From Paracoccaceae bacterium (GTDB taxonomy: Bacteria; Pseudomonadota; Alphaproteobacteria; Rhodobacterales; Rhodobacteraceae): DNA of 64,000 bases. The notes beneath the pieces are model-generated. The model saw only the letters and a program-made list of their open reading frames with translations. It made no database searches and had not been told where the DNA came from. The stretch's first letter is position 1. Each line of letters opens with the position of its first letter. Location of the stretch: the NCBI GenBank assembly GCA_026707935.1, contig JAPOVX010000321.1, positions 1 to 64,000 on the forward strand, in the 5' to 3' direction. Both the position numbers and the translations under genes were made by a program. Below are positions 19,201-28,554 of this stretch, one piece after another.

Positions 19201-19419
19201 AGGCAAAAGCGCGTGCAATGACATTGGCCGCAGATCCGCTGGCGAGCACGGGAACGCTGTCCCCATCACGTCGAGAAGGGCGTCAGGATCCAGCTGGAAG
19301 GGATGACGTCCCGGTTCCGCACCGTTTCCGCTCCCGAAACCCTCCGCCCAGATCACGAAACTCCCGCCAAACCCGGCAGGGACCCAGCCGCCATGCAAAA
19401 CACAGCTGCTCAAGGCCAT
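16294..19419 (-). CDS. SNF2-family DEAD/DEAH helicase, SWIM-associated type
   Basis: A 1041-residue Swi2/Snf2 ATPase. The N-terminal half (about 1-560) includes the bacterial SNF2-associated domain; the motor occupies about 570-1030. Motifs in order are DDMGLGKTVQ (Walker A), VVDEAQNVKN (DEAQ box), ALTGTPVENR (III), SLRAAGVGLTLT (V) and DRAYRIGQT (VI). These are ATP-driven DNA translocases. The gene lies directly upstream of the SWIM-domain gene. It is distinct from the shorter SNF2 at 60240-62303, which has a different N-terminus and neighbours. A role in repair or transcription is assumed from family knowledge. Confidence 0.95.
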   Translation of the reverse strand: MALSSCVLHGGWVPAGFGGSFVIWAEGFGSGNGAEPGRHPFQLDPDALLDVMGTAFPCSPADLRPMSLHALLPGPGDSQKPAPSLEWRAECDVETAVPEVWRWWDIEGLSVANPAAVLDSIDFLRDFPEIRVGSDLRFWAGLSTRLDDAIRRHEYLPAIFPEASPPKSGRKTRAKRKAQPIAFHTGWELTGESAGALVESFSSAIPGVGRALRTERPAVADADPCLHDARGLVRQFVSVELQRRIQSTRFPVSALKRFRDPFPGQALPDPVLRYGAREKARYADAVVTETEWRQWRRWRDKINRSAAEADERVCFRLLDPEPGAPDLWRLEWLLASRSDPSLMIPLSEFWTSGRSARSIAEVLLQLGQAARLYVKLWEGMESSTPDSVLLDRDEALAFLREDAPILQGAGFRVTVPSWWTVTGQRRLRIRMSARSAKGDGSAGTESSGFLGLDTVVEWRPTVVLDGIPMTREEWEAIVRAKEGLVYMRGQWMELSAGEVARLEEFWQSDGRMEEASLADLLRASADPETEVVFEDGLAQAMDTLREPGTLRVEGQPESLTGTLRNYQLRGFSWLIYLEGLGFGACLADDMGLGKTVQVLATLLRDRAAHPGAGPTLLVAPTSVLGNWQREAGRFAPTLKTRIHHGSRRPKTLEELKDSIAGIDLVILSFGVARLDGKLLKKIRWRRLVVDEAQNVKNPAAAITKALSAIPSNRRVALTGTPVENRLLDLWSLFSVVNPGLLGNVSQFRREFERPIMRNGDQKALARLKEMVQPFILRRLKSDKSIISDLPDKIEQNTHCSLTGEQATLYEAVVRDIDARLTEDDGIGRQGLMLSALTRLKQICNHPAQYLQDGSEFSESRSHKLARVCEMLEEIHAEGESVLLFTQFNEVGRALEALIRSRIGGSVHYLHGGTPIGLRQHMVDQFQEPESEPSVFVLSLRAAGVGLTLTRANHVIHFDRWWNPAVENQATDRAYRIGQTKVVMVHKMVTLGTLEERIDDLIESKRKLAEEVVGTGESWLADMGNDAFRDLIRLDRHDAVIA

Positions 19420-19946
19420 GACTCTCCCCCAACACGAGTCCGAGACGAAACACCGTTCGCCATCACCCGCCCCGATCGAATTTTCCTCCGCCCGAAACCG
19501 GTCAACGGCTCAACGGGTTTTCCGAGCCAAACGCGAGCCCGGCGCGAGCTTCTCTACCACATCGGGATGATAGGGGAATATCAAGATATACCATATTCGC
19601 CACAAGGCGTGGCATCCGCGAAGGTAAAGAACGGGACCTCACCGGGTCGAAATGCGGGTCCGCATGAATGCCGACGGGGGGCGCTTGGCACTGGGTCCGG
19701 CGCGGTCCCCGGACTGGACCGTCAGCCCGGTGCGCTGTTCAAGAAGAACTCCTCTGCTCTGCGTGCCACGTACCGTGGTGTCCGAGCGAACTTTCTGCGT
19801 TATTGCCACCGAAAGCCCGCATTTCATTCTGACGGGCGACATCTGGAACGGCGATGGTGTTGTCGACGCAACCGATGAGATGGTCAGGACGACAGGATGA
19901 CCGTTCCGGACATTTCCAGATGTCGTGTCGGCAGCAGCATCGTACC
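19420..19946. other. Intergenic stretch, nothing firm
   Basis: About 530 bases upstream of the SNF2 gene and downstream of the Fic remnant. An 82-codon plus-strand frame (19652-19900) ends in GDIWNGDGVVDATDE, which superficially resembles one dockerin calcium loop, but there is no second loop and no ribosome site. I see no gene I can support. Confidence 0.4.
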
Positions 19947-20268
19947 TTATCCGTCCAGGTCGGTTCCGACCCTTAACCGATCGAGGTAGGCCTTATAGGC
20001 GAAAGAACGGTCTCGCCTTCGGCCCGTCGTCTCGGCAAGGATGCCGACCTCTACCAGGATGCCGATCGCACGCGTCGCCGTGGGCTTGCTCACGTCCACC
20101 AAATTCATCGTGGTGGCCACGGATGTGCTTAACCGATTCTCCACTCTCTGCGCATTGGATTCGGTGAGCTGCAGATGCTTTCGCAGACAGGTCTGAGCGG
20201 CCCTCGGCCAGCCCTCCATAATCGCCAGCAGAAACCAGGCCGAGGTCGACGCAACGATCATGGCCGTA
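19947..20268 (-). pseudogene. Fic-family protein, C-terminal remnant
   Basis: The end of a minus-strand frame reads VDVSKPTATRAIGILVEVGI, then AETTGRRRDRSFAYKAYLD. This matches the C-terminal winged-helix of Fic (AMP-transferase) proteins, where a DVSxPTA helix precedes LxELGIL and TGRRRxRxYxYxxYL. About 50 residues before it remain weakly alignable. The catalytic HPFxxGNGR Fic motif is not found in any frame upstream to 20600, so the enzyme core is gone. The frame extends to 20609, but that extra part does not look like Fic. Confidence 0.6.
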
Positions 20269-20627
20269 GACTGCCTGCCGGTTATCAATACCGAACCTGG
20301 GGCACAGACATTGAATTTGACGCTGTGAATTTGGGCTCCGGAATCTTCAGGTGACGAACCTGTTTGATCGCATGTACCGGCACAGACTGAAAACCGTCCA
20401 AAATCCTCCGTCGAAGCACGAGCCGAATTTCGTTGTCGAACAATCAGAAAAGCGGCCACCCGGTATACCTTCGAGCCTTGTTGTCCATACCGCCAATTCC
20501 GACATGTCGTACTGGTTCCCGAAAACCGTGACGGGAACGAACCGCGAGGACTTCGTTGCCGGGTCGCACGAAAATGTTCCGGTGGCGCGACCGCCTCCGT
20601 TGACTTCACCTGGCCGAAAGTCGCAGG

Positions 20628-22022
20628 TCAGTACCGGTAGTGATCAGGTTTGTATGGTCCGCCAACGTCAACGCCAATGTATTTCGCCTGCTCATCCGTG
20701 AGCCGTGAAAGTCGTGCCCCGATCTTTTCAAGATGCATCGTGGCGACCATCTCGTCGAGATGTTTGGGAAGAACATGAACGCCTTTTTCGTACGTGTCTC
20801 CCCGACTCCACAATTCGATCTGTGCGAGCACCTGGTTGGTAAATGAAGCAGACATGACAAAGGACGGGTGTCCGGTGGCGTTGCCGAGGTTCAGAAGCCG
20901 CCCCTCTGACAACAGGATAATCCGGTTTCCGCCAGGCATCTCGATCATGTCAACCTGGTCCTTGACATTGATCCATCGATGGTTCCTCAGCGCCGAGACC
21001 TGGATCTCGTTGTCGAAATGTCCGATGTTTCCGACGATCGCCATGTCCTTCATGTCCCGCATGTGCTCAAGGCGAATGACATCGCGGTTGCCCGTTGCAG
21101 TCACGAAAATATCCGCGGACCCGACTTCGTCTTCGACCGTCGTGACGTCGTAACCATCCATTGCGGCCTGCAAGGCACAGATCGGGTCGATTTCCGTTAT
21201 CTTTACCCGCGCACCAGCGCCCCGAAGCGATGCAGCGCAGCCTTTCCCCACGTCTCCGTAACCGCAGACAACCGCAACCTTACCCGCGATCATCGTGTCG
21301 GTTGCACGGCGAATGCCGTCGACCAGCGATTCCTTGCAGCCGTACTTGTTGTCGAATTTCGACTTTGTCACCGAGTCATTGACGTTGATCGCGGGAAACG
21401 GCAGGCGCCCCTGCTCGTGGAGCTGGTAAAGCCGGTTCACACCGGTGGTCGTCTCCTCGCTGACGCCCCGGATGCAGTCTCTTTGGCGTACGAACCATCC
21501 TTGCGACTCATTCAGGCGACTCCTGATCTGGGCAAAGAGGCACTCTTCTTCTTCAGAACCCGGAGTCTCGATCAGATCGGTCTCTCCTTCCTCGACCCGT
21601 GAACCTAGAAGAACGTAGAGCGTTGCATCACCTCCATCATCCAGGATCATGTTTGCAGGTCCGGTCCCGAAGGCGAATATCCGGTCGGTGAACGACCAGT
21701 ATTCCTCCAGCGTTTCGCCCTTGAACGCGAAAACCGGCGTTCCGGTTTCAGCGATTGCCGCAGCAGCATGATCCTGTGTCGAAAAGATGTTGCAGGATGC
21801 CCAGCGAACCTCTGCTCCGAGCGTCTTCAGCGTCTCGATCAACACGGCCGTCTGTATGGTCATATGGAGTGACCCGGCGATTTTCGCTCCCGCGAGAGGA
21901 GCCTTGCCCGAATACTCCTCCCTGAGCGCCATCAGGCCGGGCATTTCGGTCTCCGCGATTTCGATCTCGCGGCGGCCGTGCTCGGCCAAACCGACATCGT
22001 GTACAACGTAATCCTTGGGCAC
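20628..22022 (-). CDS. ahcY: S-adenosyl-L-homocysteine hydrolase
   Basis: A 464-residue cytosolic NAD-dependent enzyme that splits S-adenosylhomocysteine to adenosine and homocysteine, relieving product inhibition of methyltransferases. Seen are the NAD loop [42 protein letters not shown], and the conserved C-terminal KPDHYRY. It contains the roughly 40-residue insertion (about 145-180) found in proteobacterial and plant-type enzymes. GTG at 22022 follows GGAGGATGAGGC. I looked for a SAM or SAH riboswitch in the 140-base leader and could not recognise one. Confidence 0.97.
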   Translation of the reverse strand: MPKDYVVHDVGLAEHGRREIEIAETEMPGLMALREEYSGKAPLAGAKIAGSLHMTIQTAVLIETLKTLGAEVRWASCNIFSTQDHAAAAIAETGTPVFAFKGETLEEYWSFTDRIFAFGTGPANMILDDGGDATLYVLLGSRVEEGETDLIETPGSEEEECLFAQIRSRLNESQGWFVRQRDCIRGVSEETTTGVNRLYQLHEQGRLPFPAINVNDSVTKSKFDNKYGCKESLVDGIRRATDTMIAGKVAVVCGYGDVGKGCAASLRGAGARVKITEIDPICALQAAMDGYDVTTVEDEVGSADIFVTATGNRDVIRLEHMRDMKDMAIVGNIGHFDNEIQVSALRNHRWINVKDQVDMIEMPGGNRIILLSEGRLLNLGNATGHPSFVMSASFTNQVLAQIELWSRGDTYEKGVHVLPKHLDEMVATMHLEKIGARLSRLTDEQAKYIGVDVGGPYKPDHYRY

Positions 22023-22160
22023 GCCTCATCCTCCAGTCCCAGCCACCAAGCAGGCCGATGGCGTTTAACAAAGCCAATTTCGGTCGACAAGACATCCGGG
22101 CCTTCGGTATTCTCCACCGATTCAATCCCGGATGGGTCGAGAGCGGAGAACAGAAGAACA

Positions 22161-22757
22161 ATGGCAGCACGGCCGCAAGCAAGGGTTTGGCAACGAATGC
22201 TCTCGGGGCGCCGGCTGGACCTGTTCAATCCATCCCCTTTCGACATCGAGATCGAGGACATTGCACATGGCCTGTCCTTCGTTGCGCGGTGGAACGGTCA
22301 GACAGTCGGCGACTTCCCCTATTCGGTCGCCGAGCACTCGGTCTTTGTCGCAGAGATGCTTACCCTGTTTCGGCCACGCTCTGACAAGCGCTGGCGCCTC
22401 GCAGCACTTCTCCACGACGCGCCGGAATATGTCATCGGGGACATGGTTGGCCCGGCCAAGTCTTCCGTGGGGCCTGGCTACGCCGAAATGGACGAGCGCC
22501 TGACAACAGCCATTCATCAGCGGTTCGGCCTGCCCGCCAAGCTTCCAGCCGAAATGAAGCGCGCGATCAAGCGGGTTGACAAGCATTCCGCCCGACTGGA
22601 GGCCGAACAGTTGGCCGGGTTTTCAAAAAGGGAAGCGGACCGCTTGTTTGGCAAACCCCTTTCGGCAGACTTTCAGGACAGGAAGCTCCGGCCGCGTCCT
22701 CCTACCGAGGTCAAGGCCATGTTTCTTGCGACGTTCAACCAGGTGTTCGACGGCTAA
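22161..22757 (+). CDS. HD-domain hydrolase (YfbR-like nucleotidase family)
   Basis: A 198-residue protein of the HD phosphohydrolase superfamily. The metal ligands are visible as H in YSVAEHSVFV (about residue 62), HD in ALLHDAPEYVIGD (about 85-86) and D in IKRVDKHSARLEA. The layout resembles 5'-deoxynucleotidase YfbR-like proteins, but the substrate is not certain. The ATG at 22161 is preceded by GGAGAACAGAAG. It is divergent from ahcY, with about 140 bases between. Confidence 0.85.
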   Translation: MAARPQARVWQRMLSGRRLDLFNPSPFDIEIEDIAHGLSFVARWNGQTVGDFPYSVAEHSVFVAEMLTLFRPRSDKRWRLAALLHDAPEYVIGDMVGPAKSSVGPGYAEMDERLTTAIHQRFGLPAKLPAEMKRAIKRVDKHSARLEAEQLAGFSKREADRLFGKPLSADFQDRKLRPRPPTEVKAMFLATFNQVFDG

Positions 22758-23493
22758 AGCCCATGAAGCCGAACTTGATATCCGAAGGCTCGCTTGACGA
22801 CGTCTCTCGGGCTCCTCGACGGCGATTGAAACAAGTTCCCTTTTGCAACTTGAGATTTCCCCATGGTCAAACGGGGCCTGCTTCGTCCCGTGCAGCACTG
22901 ACGGCAGAGTTCCCGTTCTCTCCTTGTTTGCCGCCACTGGACGACGTGAGCGGTGGACGCCGGCGCCAAATGTCGTGCCCGTCATTGCTGATTTTCGCAT
23001 GGACCCGAAATCGATGACTTGAGCGCGAGCGTTCCAGCCATTCGATCGAATACACGTGTCATTGGGGTTGCCGGTGCGAATGCCCGTCGCCGTGCGGAAA
23101 CGCCGAATCCGGACGCCTCGTTCAGTATCATACGTCACGTTCGGGACTTGCGGTGCGACTTTTGCCGCACGCGCGCGTTCATTGCAATTCCCGACCATCG
23201 TGCAATCAGGTATATGATCCATTTCCGTATCGTCCCTGTCGGCGGCGAGATAAGTTGAGCTCATGTCAAGACACCCGGACAAGGGAAAAACGCACCACGC
23301 TCCATCAGCCCCGAGCGTCTCCTTCTGTTTCCGAACGACTTCCACATCCGATACCGAAGGGTTCCAGGCAAACGGACCGCATTCGATCGCGTCGCTGAAA
23401 ACCGCCCGTCGCCCGGTTCGCCGTACGCACGCTTTCAGGGTGGGGTCTCCCGTGGCGGGGGGTGGAAACATCCGGGCAGGCCGTCCGACGCTG
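22758..23493. other. Intergenic stretch, nothing recognised
   Basis: About 735 bases between the HD hydrolase and the subtilase. Open frames on both strands lack recognisable motifs or a clear ribosome site. Given the decay elsewhere it may hold a degraded gene, but I could not identify one in any frame. Confidence 0.35.
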
Positions 23494-24774
23494 ATGCGGA
23501 ACCTTTTTGTCATGCTCGTTCTTGCCCTGGTTCTTGCCGTACCTTCCGGCCGCAGCGGCGCCGCCGGCAACGACACCACGGACTGGTTGCGCCTTGCGGT
23601 CGAGTCGGTTTGTCCCCTGCCGGAACTGACCGGAGTCAGCGCGCAAACCGCGATTCCGGGCAGCTGGCTTCTTGAAGAAACCCGCTTTCCGCCAGACCGG
23701 ACACCCTACAAGGTCATTGTCAACCTCCTGCTTCCCGGACTGGACGAACTCACCATCGAACGGCGGCAATTCAACGGTAGGCTTCGCCAGTTCCAGGTTG
23801 CCTATGCCGCGTATGCCAATGGGGCTCCCCAACCATCGGTTCAGGCGATTGCCGACGGGATTTGCACAATTCGCTCGGGTCGGGCGATCCGCGAGTCGGG
23901 CGGCGGATGGAGGTTTCTCGACCACCTGGACAGCGATCTCGAGACGTTGCGCTGGACCGAGACCCTGCAGGCACCCTGGCCGGACGGACGCGACCCTGGG
24001 GGAGTTCGGGTTGCACTGGTGGATTCCGGGCTGGCCTACGACCTGCCACAGTTTCGGAACCGCCTGGCCCGTGACAGTGAGGGCACGCCCCTTGGACATG
24101 ATTTCTGGGATCTTGATCCCTGGCCATACGACGGCGACACGTCACGCGGACCGTTTCTTCCCATCCGTCACGGTACCGCTGTCGCATCAGTGCTTGCGAG
24201 AGAAGCGCCCGGCGCCGCGTTGATTCCCCTTCGGTACCCTCGCCCCGACATGAATCGGATGAGCGAACTTGTCAGCCACGCAGTTGGCGCGGGCGCTCGC
24301 ATTCTCGCCTTACCCCTGGGAAGCGGGAAGCCCGACGACTGGCAGGCGTTCGAAAACGCGCTGCGTCAGCATGACGTTCTCGTGATCGTTTCCGCTGGCA
24401 ACAACGGCAGAAACATTGACAATGACCCGGTTTTTCCTGCCGTATTCACGCATGAAAACATCGTGACCGTGACCTCGGCCGACAGTTTCGGACGCCTCGC
24501 GGAGGGTTCGAACTGGGGAGCCGAGAGTGTCGACATCATGCTGCCGGCCGAAAACCTGGATGTCCTCGATTTCAGGGGGGCGACGGGAAACGCTTCGGGT
24601 TCGAGCTACGCTGTCCCGCGCCTGGCGGCGCTTGCGGCAAGGATTCTCGAGCAGAATCCGGGTCTCGGCATTGGCGAACTCAGAAATCGAATTTTCTCCC
24701 GCGCGACGCCATCTCCTTACGAGCGCGAAGGCGTCGTCAGCGTCGGCTGGATTCCCGACCCCTTGTCCGATTGA
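23494..24774 (+). CDS. Secreted subtilisin-like (S8) serine protease
   Basis: A 426-residue exported protease. Residues 1-25 form a signal peptide (MRNLFVMLVLALVLAVP...). A prodomain-like part follows to about 165. The catalytic triad is D177 (VALVDSG), H226 (RHGTAVAS) and S371 in ASGSSYAVP. The usual GTSMA around the Ser is GSSYA. SAGNNG near 301 provides the oxyanion Asn. The ATG at 23494 was chosen because it starts the signal peptide; an in-frame extension to 23263 has no coding character. It converges on the tandem trypsin-like protease gene with a gap of only five bases. Confidence 0.9.
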   Translation: MRNLFVMLVLALVLAVPSGRSGAAGNDTTDWLRLAVESVCPLPELTGVSAQTAIPGSWLLEETRFPPDRTPYKVIVNLLLPGLDELTIERRQFNGRLRQFQVAYAAYANGAPQPSVQAIADGICTIRSGRAIRESGGGWRFLDHLDSDLETLRWTETLQAPWPDGRDPGGVRVALVDSGLAYDLPQFRNRLARDSEGTPLGHDFWDLDPWPYDGDTSRGPFLPIRHGTAVASVLAREAPGAALIPLRYPRPDMNRMSELVSHAVGAGARILALPLGSGKPDDWQAFENALRQHDVLVIVSAGNNGRNIDNDPVFPAVFTHENIVTVTSADSFGRLAEGSNWGAESVDIMLPAENLDVLDFRGATGNASGSSYAVPRLAALAARILEQNPGLGIGELRNRIFSRATPSPYEREGVVSVGWIPDPLSD

Positions 24775-24779
24775 ACAAT

Positions 24780-26828
24780 CTACCGACGAACCGGGGCAGG
24801 AGGAGCATTTTCAATGAATCGCCGTGCCGCCTCGGCCTGACGCGGATTGACCCTCTCGAGCAACCGGTACGCCTTTTCGGCGAGTTCCGGTTCGCCTCCC
24901 CAAACGCCGGATTGAATCGCGAACCGCAAGGACTGCGGATCCTCTGGCGCCATCTCCATCAACCACCGCGCATGGACCGTCATCTCGTCAAAGCGCCCTG
25001 AAAGTTGAAGCGAGACCAGCAGCGACATCCGTGCGTTGACCGAATTAGGAACCTGATCCGCCGCCTGGCCATGAAGCGCGATGGCACCGCCGAATTCGCC
25101 GGCATGAGCCAGCAGGCGCCCGGCTTCAAGCAACTGGCCATGATTTCGTGCCGCAGCGCAGGTTTCTTGAAGGCGGGTCCGGGCCATGTCCGATGCCGAT
25201 CTTCCCGCGAAGGTTTCCATCAACCCCGCACAGTCCGAAAAGGCCATGCCCAGGCGGCGGGTTACGTCTGTGGCCGACTCGTCAGAACGCAACGCAAGGA
25301 GATCAACGACATCACCGACCGGAATGGCTTCGAACCGTTCATCGCCGCCGCCCACTGCGATCCCCGCAAACACCCCGCGTTCGTTGACCAAGGCGCCGCC
25401 ACTCACGCCGGGCTGCATACGTGAACGCACGTGAAGCCGCCCCAAGTCGGCGCCTTCTGCCGGGCCCGAGATCAACGCACCGGGTTCGAATACCCGCACC
25501 TGCCTCCGGGCAACATCGGCGCCGATGGCAAAATAGGTGGCGTCGTTGTCCAGAGGATAGCCGGCGGGATCAAGAATCAACCCGTATGCGGGCAGGCCGG
25601 ACACTTCGAGCAGGACAAGATCGCCCTGGTAGGCCGAAGGGATCACGCGGGCGTTTCTCGGGCCATCCGGCGTGTGAACGATCGCGTCCGGCCGACCTGC
25701 GATGACATGCCGGTTCGTGACCACCAGCTCGTCTCCGATCCTCGTTGCACTGGCAATCGGATCGAAGCCTGAAACAGGGAAAACCGCCTGCCGAACCCGG
25801 CACACCGGTCGCGGGTGAGGGCAGTTCGTTTGCGACACTTCCGGCTCAACCCGATCAGGCGGTACAGGTTCAACGTCCAGGAGAAGGGCAGCGACAAGCT
25901 CTCGACCTTCCCGCAGCACCGTTATGTCGACCGGGGTTCCCGGGTCGGGAATGACGGCGAGTGCTGAAACCGCGTCCCGGGGCGTCTGAATACGGCGCGA
26001 GCCTATTTTCAGGACCAGGTCGCCGGGCGAGAGACCTGCATCGGCGGCGGGACCGATCGCGTCGATTCCGATAATCACCGGTGCAGCGACCGACGCCCGA
26101 CTTGCCCTGTCCGCGGTACCCAACCGCCAGCCCGGTGATGGATACCTGACCTCTCCATCGGTAACCAGGTCCCTGAAAACCCTCTGGAGGAGTTCGACCG
26201 AAACGGCGAAATTGATTCCGATATTGTTGTCACTGTCGGACGCGAAGATTGCTGACATCATGCCGACCAGCCGGCCCTGATCGTCCACCAGTGCGCCACC
26301 AGAGCTGCCGGGATTCGCCGCGGCGTCCGTCTGAACGAAATCCTCCACGGCATTGAACCCGGCATTCGTAACGCGCAGAGCGGAAACAACTCCGCAGGTC
26401 ACGGAAAGACCCAGCCCATATGCATTTCCGACGGCGCAAACCGGTTCGGCAAGTTTCGGAGAGGGGGCGATTTCGATCGGCCCGAGTTCGGCTTCCACCC
26501 CGAGAACGGCAATATCGCTTGCTGCGTCCTTCGCGATTAGCTGCGCCGGGAATATACGGCCGTCGGAAAGCCTGATGTCGATGCGCCTCGCCGGTTCGAC
26601 CACGTGCCAGGCGGTCACCACGAAACCGGGTTGCAGGATGATCCCGCTTCCTTCCGGTGCGGCGCCCGGTTGGCTTCCCGTTCCTCCCCGGGTACGCCCG
26701 GGCCAGACAGGCAGAACCGAAACAACGGACTTCAAGACATCGGAAGGCAGGGCGGATGACGGAGTCGGCTGAACGCCGAAGATCGCAAGCGCCAACGCTA
26801 CGGTCAGCCTGATCGTTCGGCATGGCAT
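24780..26828 (-). CDS. Exported tandem trypsin-like protease with PDZ domain and TPR tail
   Basis: A 682-residue exported protein with two S1C/HtrA-like protease domains. Residues 1-27 are a signal peptide. Domain 1 (about 30-225) has H75 (TAWHVVE), D105 (ASDIAVL) and S176 (NPGSSGG). A PDZ domain follows (about 245-320; GLSPGDLVLKIGSRRI). Domain 2 (about 345-510) has H374 (TNRHVIA), D403 (GDLVLLE) and S476 (QPGVSGG). The last 140 residues are helical, TPR-like (EAGRLLAHAGEFGGAIALHG). Both triads look complete, whereas HtrA/DegP proteins have one protease domain followed by one or two PDZ domains. The ATG at 26828 begins the signal peptide. Confidence 0.88.
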   Translation of the reverse strand: MPCRTIRLTVALALAIFGVQPTPSSALPSDVLKSVVSVLPVWPGRTRGGTGSQPGAAPEGSGIILQPGFVVTAWHVVEPARRIDIRLSDGRIFPAQLIAKDAASDIAVLGVEAELGPIEIAPSPKLAEPVCAVGNAYGLGLSVTCGVVSALRVTNAGFNAVEDFVQTDAAANPGSSGGALVDDQGRLVGMMSAIFASDSDNNIGINFAVSVELLQRVFRDLVTDGEVRYPSPGWRLGTADRASRASVAAPVIIGIDAIGPAADAGLSPGDLVLKIGSRRIQTPRDAVSALAVIPDPGTPVDITVLREGRELVAALLLDVEPVPPDRVEPEVSQTNCPHPRPVCRVRQAVFPVSGFDPIASATRIGDELVVTNRHVIAGRPDAIVHTPDGPRNARVIPSAYQGDLVLLEVSGLPAYGLILDPAGYPLDNDATYFAIGADVARRQVRVFEPGALISGPAEGADLGRLHVRSRMQPGVSGGALVNERGVFAGIAVGGGDERFEAIPVGDVVDLLALRSDESATDVTRRLGMAFSDCAGLMETFAGRSASDMARTRLQETCAAARNHGQLLEAGRLLAHAGEFGGAIALHGQAADQVPNSVNARMSLLVSLQLSGRFDEMTVHARWLMEMAPEDPQSLRFAIQSGVWGGEPELAEKAYRLLERVNPRQAEAARRFIENAPPAPVRR

Positions 26829-27163
26829 GTCAATCACGTCTGGTAAGATCCGATCCCGTGCCGAGCAGCTTACCCGCATTCCGGCCGGGATGCCATGCGA
26901 TGGCAACCTGTTCGGTTGGTACAAGCCGACCCGGTCCGGATTGGCCCATGTGGCCAGCCTCCGTCATTTCGGGGAACCGGCCTCGACCACTTCGCAGTGG
27001 TTTCCTTCATCGAGATCGCTTGACAGGACATTGGCTTGGCTCAAACATTTGGCATCCGGATATCCAGGCCATGGTGACGGGCTGCCGACCATAACCCGTC
27101 ATATCCCAAGGAGCGGGTGACACACCGCGATCAGGGAAGCAGTCATTCGTCTTGCACCAATGC
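26829..27163. other. Intergenic stretch, nothing recognised
   Basis: About 335 bases between the tandem protease start and the hslU stop. No open frame with a recognisable product was found; it presumably holds the protease promoter. Confidence 0.4.
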
Positions 27164-28471
27164 CTAGAGGACGAAACGTGTCAAATCGGTCCTCTCTGCC
27201 AGGTCACCGAGATTGTCGCCGACGAACGTGGCATCAACTGTCACCTTGAAACCCGGCCTGTCGGGCGCATTGAAGCTGAGGTCTTCGAAAACACGCTCCA
27301 TGACGGTGTACAGGCGCCTTGCGCCGATGTTCTCGATCGAGCGGTTGACCTCGGCGGAAATCCTGGCGATTTCGCCCACGCCATCGTCGGAAAACTCGAC
27401 CTCGACCCCTTCCGTCTCCATCAAGGCACTGTATTGCCTGGTCAGGGCATTGTCGGTTTCGGTCAGTATCCGGATGAAATCCTCTTCCGTCAGAGCCCGG
27501 AGTTCGACCCGGATCGGTAGCCGGCCCTGCAACTCGGGCAGCAGGTCAGAAGGCTTGGCAATGTGAAACGCTCCCGAAGCAATGAACAGGATATGATCGG
27601 TCTGCACCGGGCCGTACCGGGTTGAAACGGTCGTTCCCTCGATCAGGGGAAGCAGGTCTCTCTGGACGCCTTCACGGGATACATCCGCGCCCCGTATGTC
27701 CGACCTCGCGCAGACCTTGTCGATTTCGTCGACGAACACGATCCCGTGCTCCTCGACTGCGCGTATCGCCTCGCGTGTCACGGACTCGGAATCGACCAGC
27801 TTGTCCGCTTCCTCGCCGACGAGCACATCATGGGATTCAGCCACGGTCATCCGCCGTTGAACCGTCCTCCCGGAAAACGCCTTGCCCAGGATCTCGCCGA
27901 GATTGACCATGCCGACGTTGGTGCCCGGCTGCCCGGGAATCTCGAAGGTCTCCAGCGGATTGGACGTGTCTGAAACCTCGATCTCGATCGTCTTGTCATC
28001 CAGCTGGCCGCTACGCAGCATCACGCGAAATCGTTCGCGGGTCTGTTCCCGTGAGTCCGTGCCGGCAAATATGTCTATGATGCGTTCTTCCGCAGCCGCC
28101 CTGGCCTGTTCGAGGACTTCTTCCCTCATGTGTCCTCGAACCATGATGATCGCACTGTCGACGAGGTCCCTGACGATCTGGTCGACATCGCGGCCGACAT
28201 ATCCGACCTCGGTAAACTTCGTTGCCTCGACCTTGATGAACGGCGCCTTCGCCAGCCGCGCCAAGCGGCGTGAAATCTCGGTCTTCCCGACCCCCGTGGG
28301 CCCGATCATCAGGATATTCTTGGGATAGACCTCGTCCCGGATCGCATCGTCCAGCTGTTTCCTTCGCCAGCGGCTCCTGAGGGCAACGGCAACGGCCCGT
28401 TTCGCATCCTTCTGGCCGATTATGTATCGGTCGAGTTCGGAGACGATCTCGCGTGGGGTCAAATTGGTCAC
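27164..28471 (-). CDS. hslU: HslU, ATPase subunit of the HslUV protease
   Basis: A 435-residue AAA+ unfoldase that feeds substrates to HslV. It begins [20 protein letters not shown]. Walker A is GPTGVGKT (about 56-63), Walker B is [10 protein letters not shown], and the family's C-terminal tail ending in RFVL is intact, as needed for docking on HslV. GTG at 28471 is the start. It follows hslV by 83 bases. The order infB-hslV-hslU is unusual (see findings). Confidence 0.97.
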   Translation of the reverse strand: MTNLTPREIVSELDRYIIGQKDAKRAVAVALRSRWRRKQLDDAIRDEVYPKNILMIGPTGVGKTEISRRLARLAKAPFIKVEATKFTEVGYVGRDVDQIVRDLVDSAIIMVRGHMREEVLEQARAAAEERIIDIFAGTDSREQTRERFRVMLRSGQLDDKTIEIEVSDTSNPLETFEIPGQPGTNVGMVNLGEILGKAFSGRTVQRRMTVAESHDVLVGEEADKLVDSESVTREAIRAVEEHGIVFVDEIDKVCARSDIRGADVSREGVQRDLLPLIEGTTVSTRYGPVQTDHILFIASGAFHIAKPSDLLPELQGRLPIRVELRALTEEDFIRILTETDNALTRQYSALMETEGVEVEFSDDGVGEIARISAEVNRSIENIGARRLYTVMERVFEDLSFNAPDRPGFKVTVDATFVGDNLGDLAERTDLTRFVL

Positions 28472-28554
28472 ACAACAATCCCTTCAACCGGTTTGCCCTG
28501 CGGACATTGCCAGCAATTTCAATTTCCGGTGAGCGCCCGGAAAGCGCGGCTCGA

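Noticed and set aside
19820..19900. Single dockerin-like calcium loop (GDIWNGDGVVDATDE)
   Set aside because: Only one repeat, no cellulosome context, no start site; most likely chance.
22023..22160. SAM or SAH riboswitch upstream of ahcY
   Set aside because: The leader lacks the conserved cores of these riboswitches as far as I can see by eye.
22623..23579. 318-codon minus-strand frame between the HD hydrolase and the subtilase
   Set aside because: Overlaps both neighbouring genes on the other strand; Arg/Ser-rich, no domain, no ribosome site.
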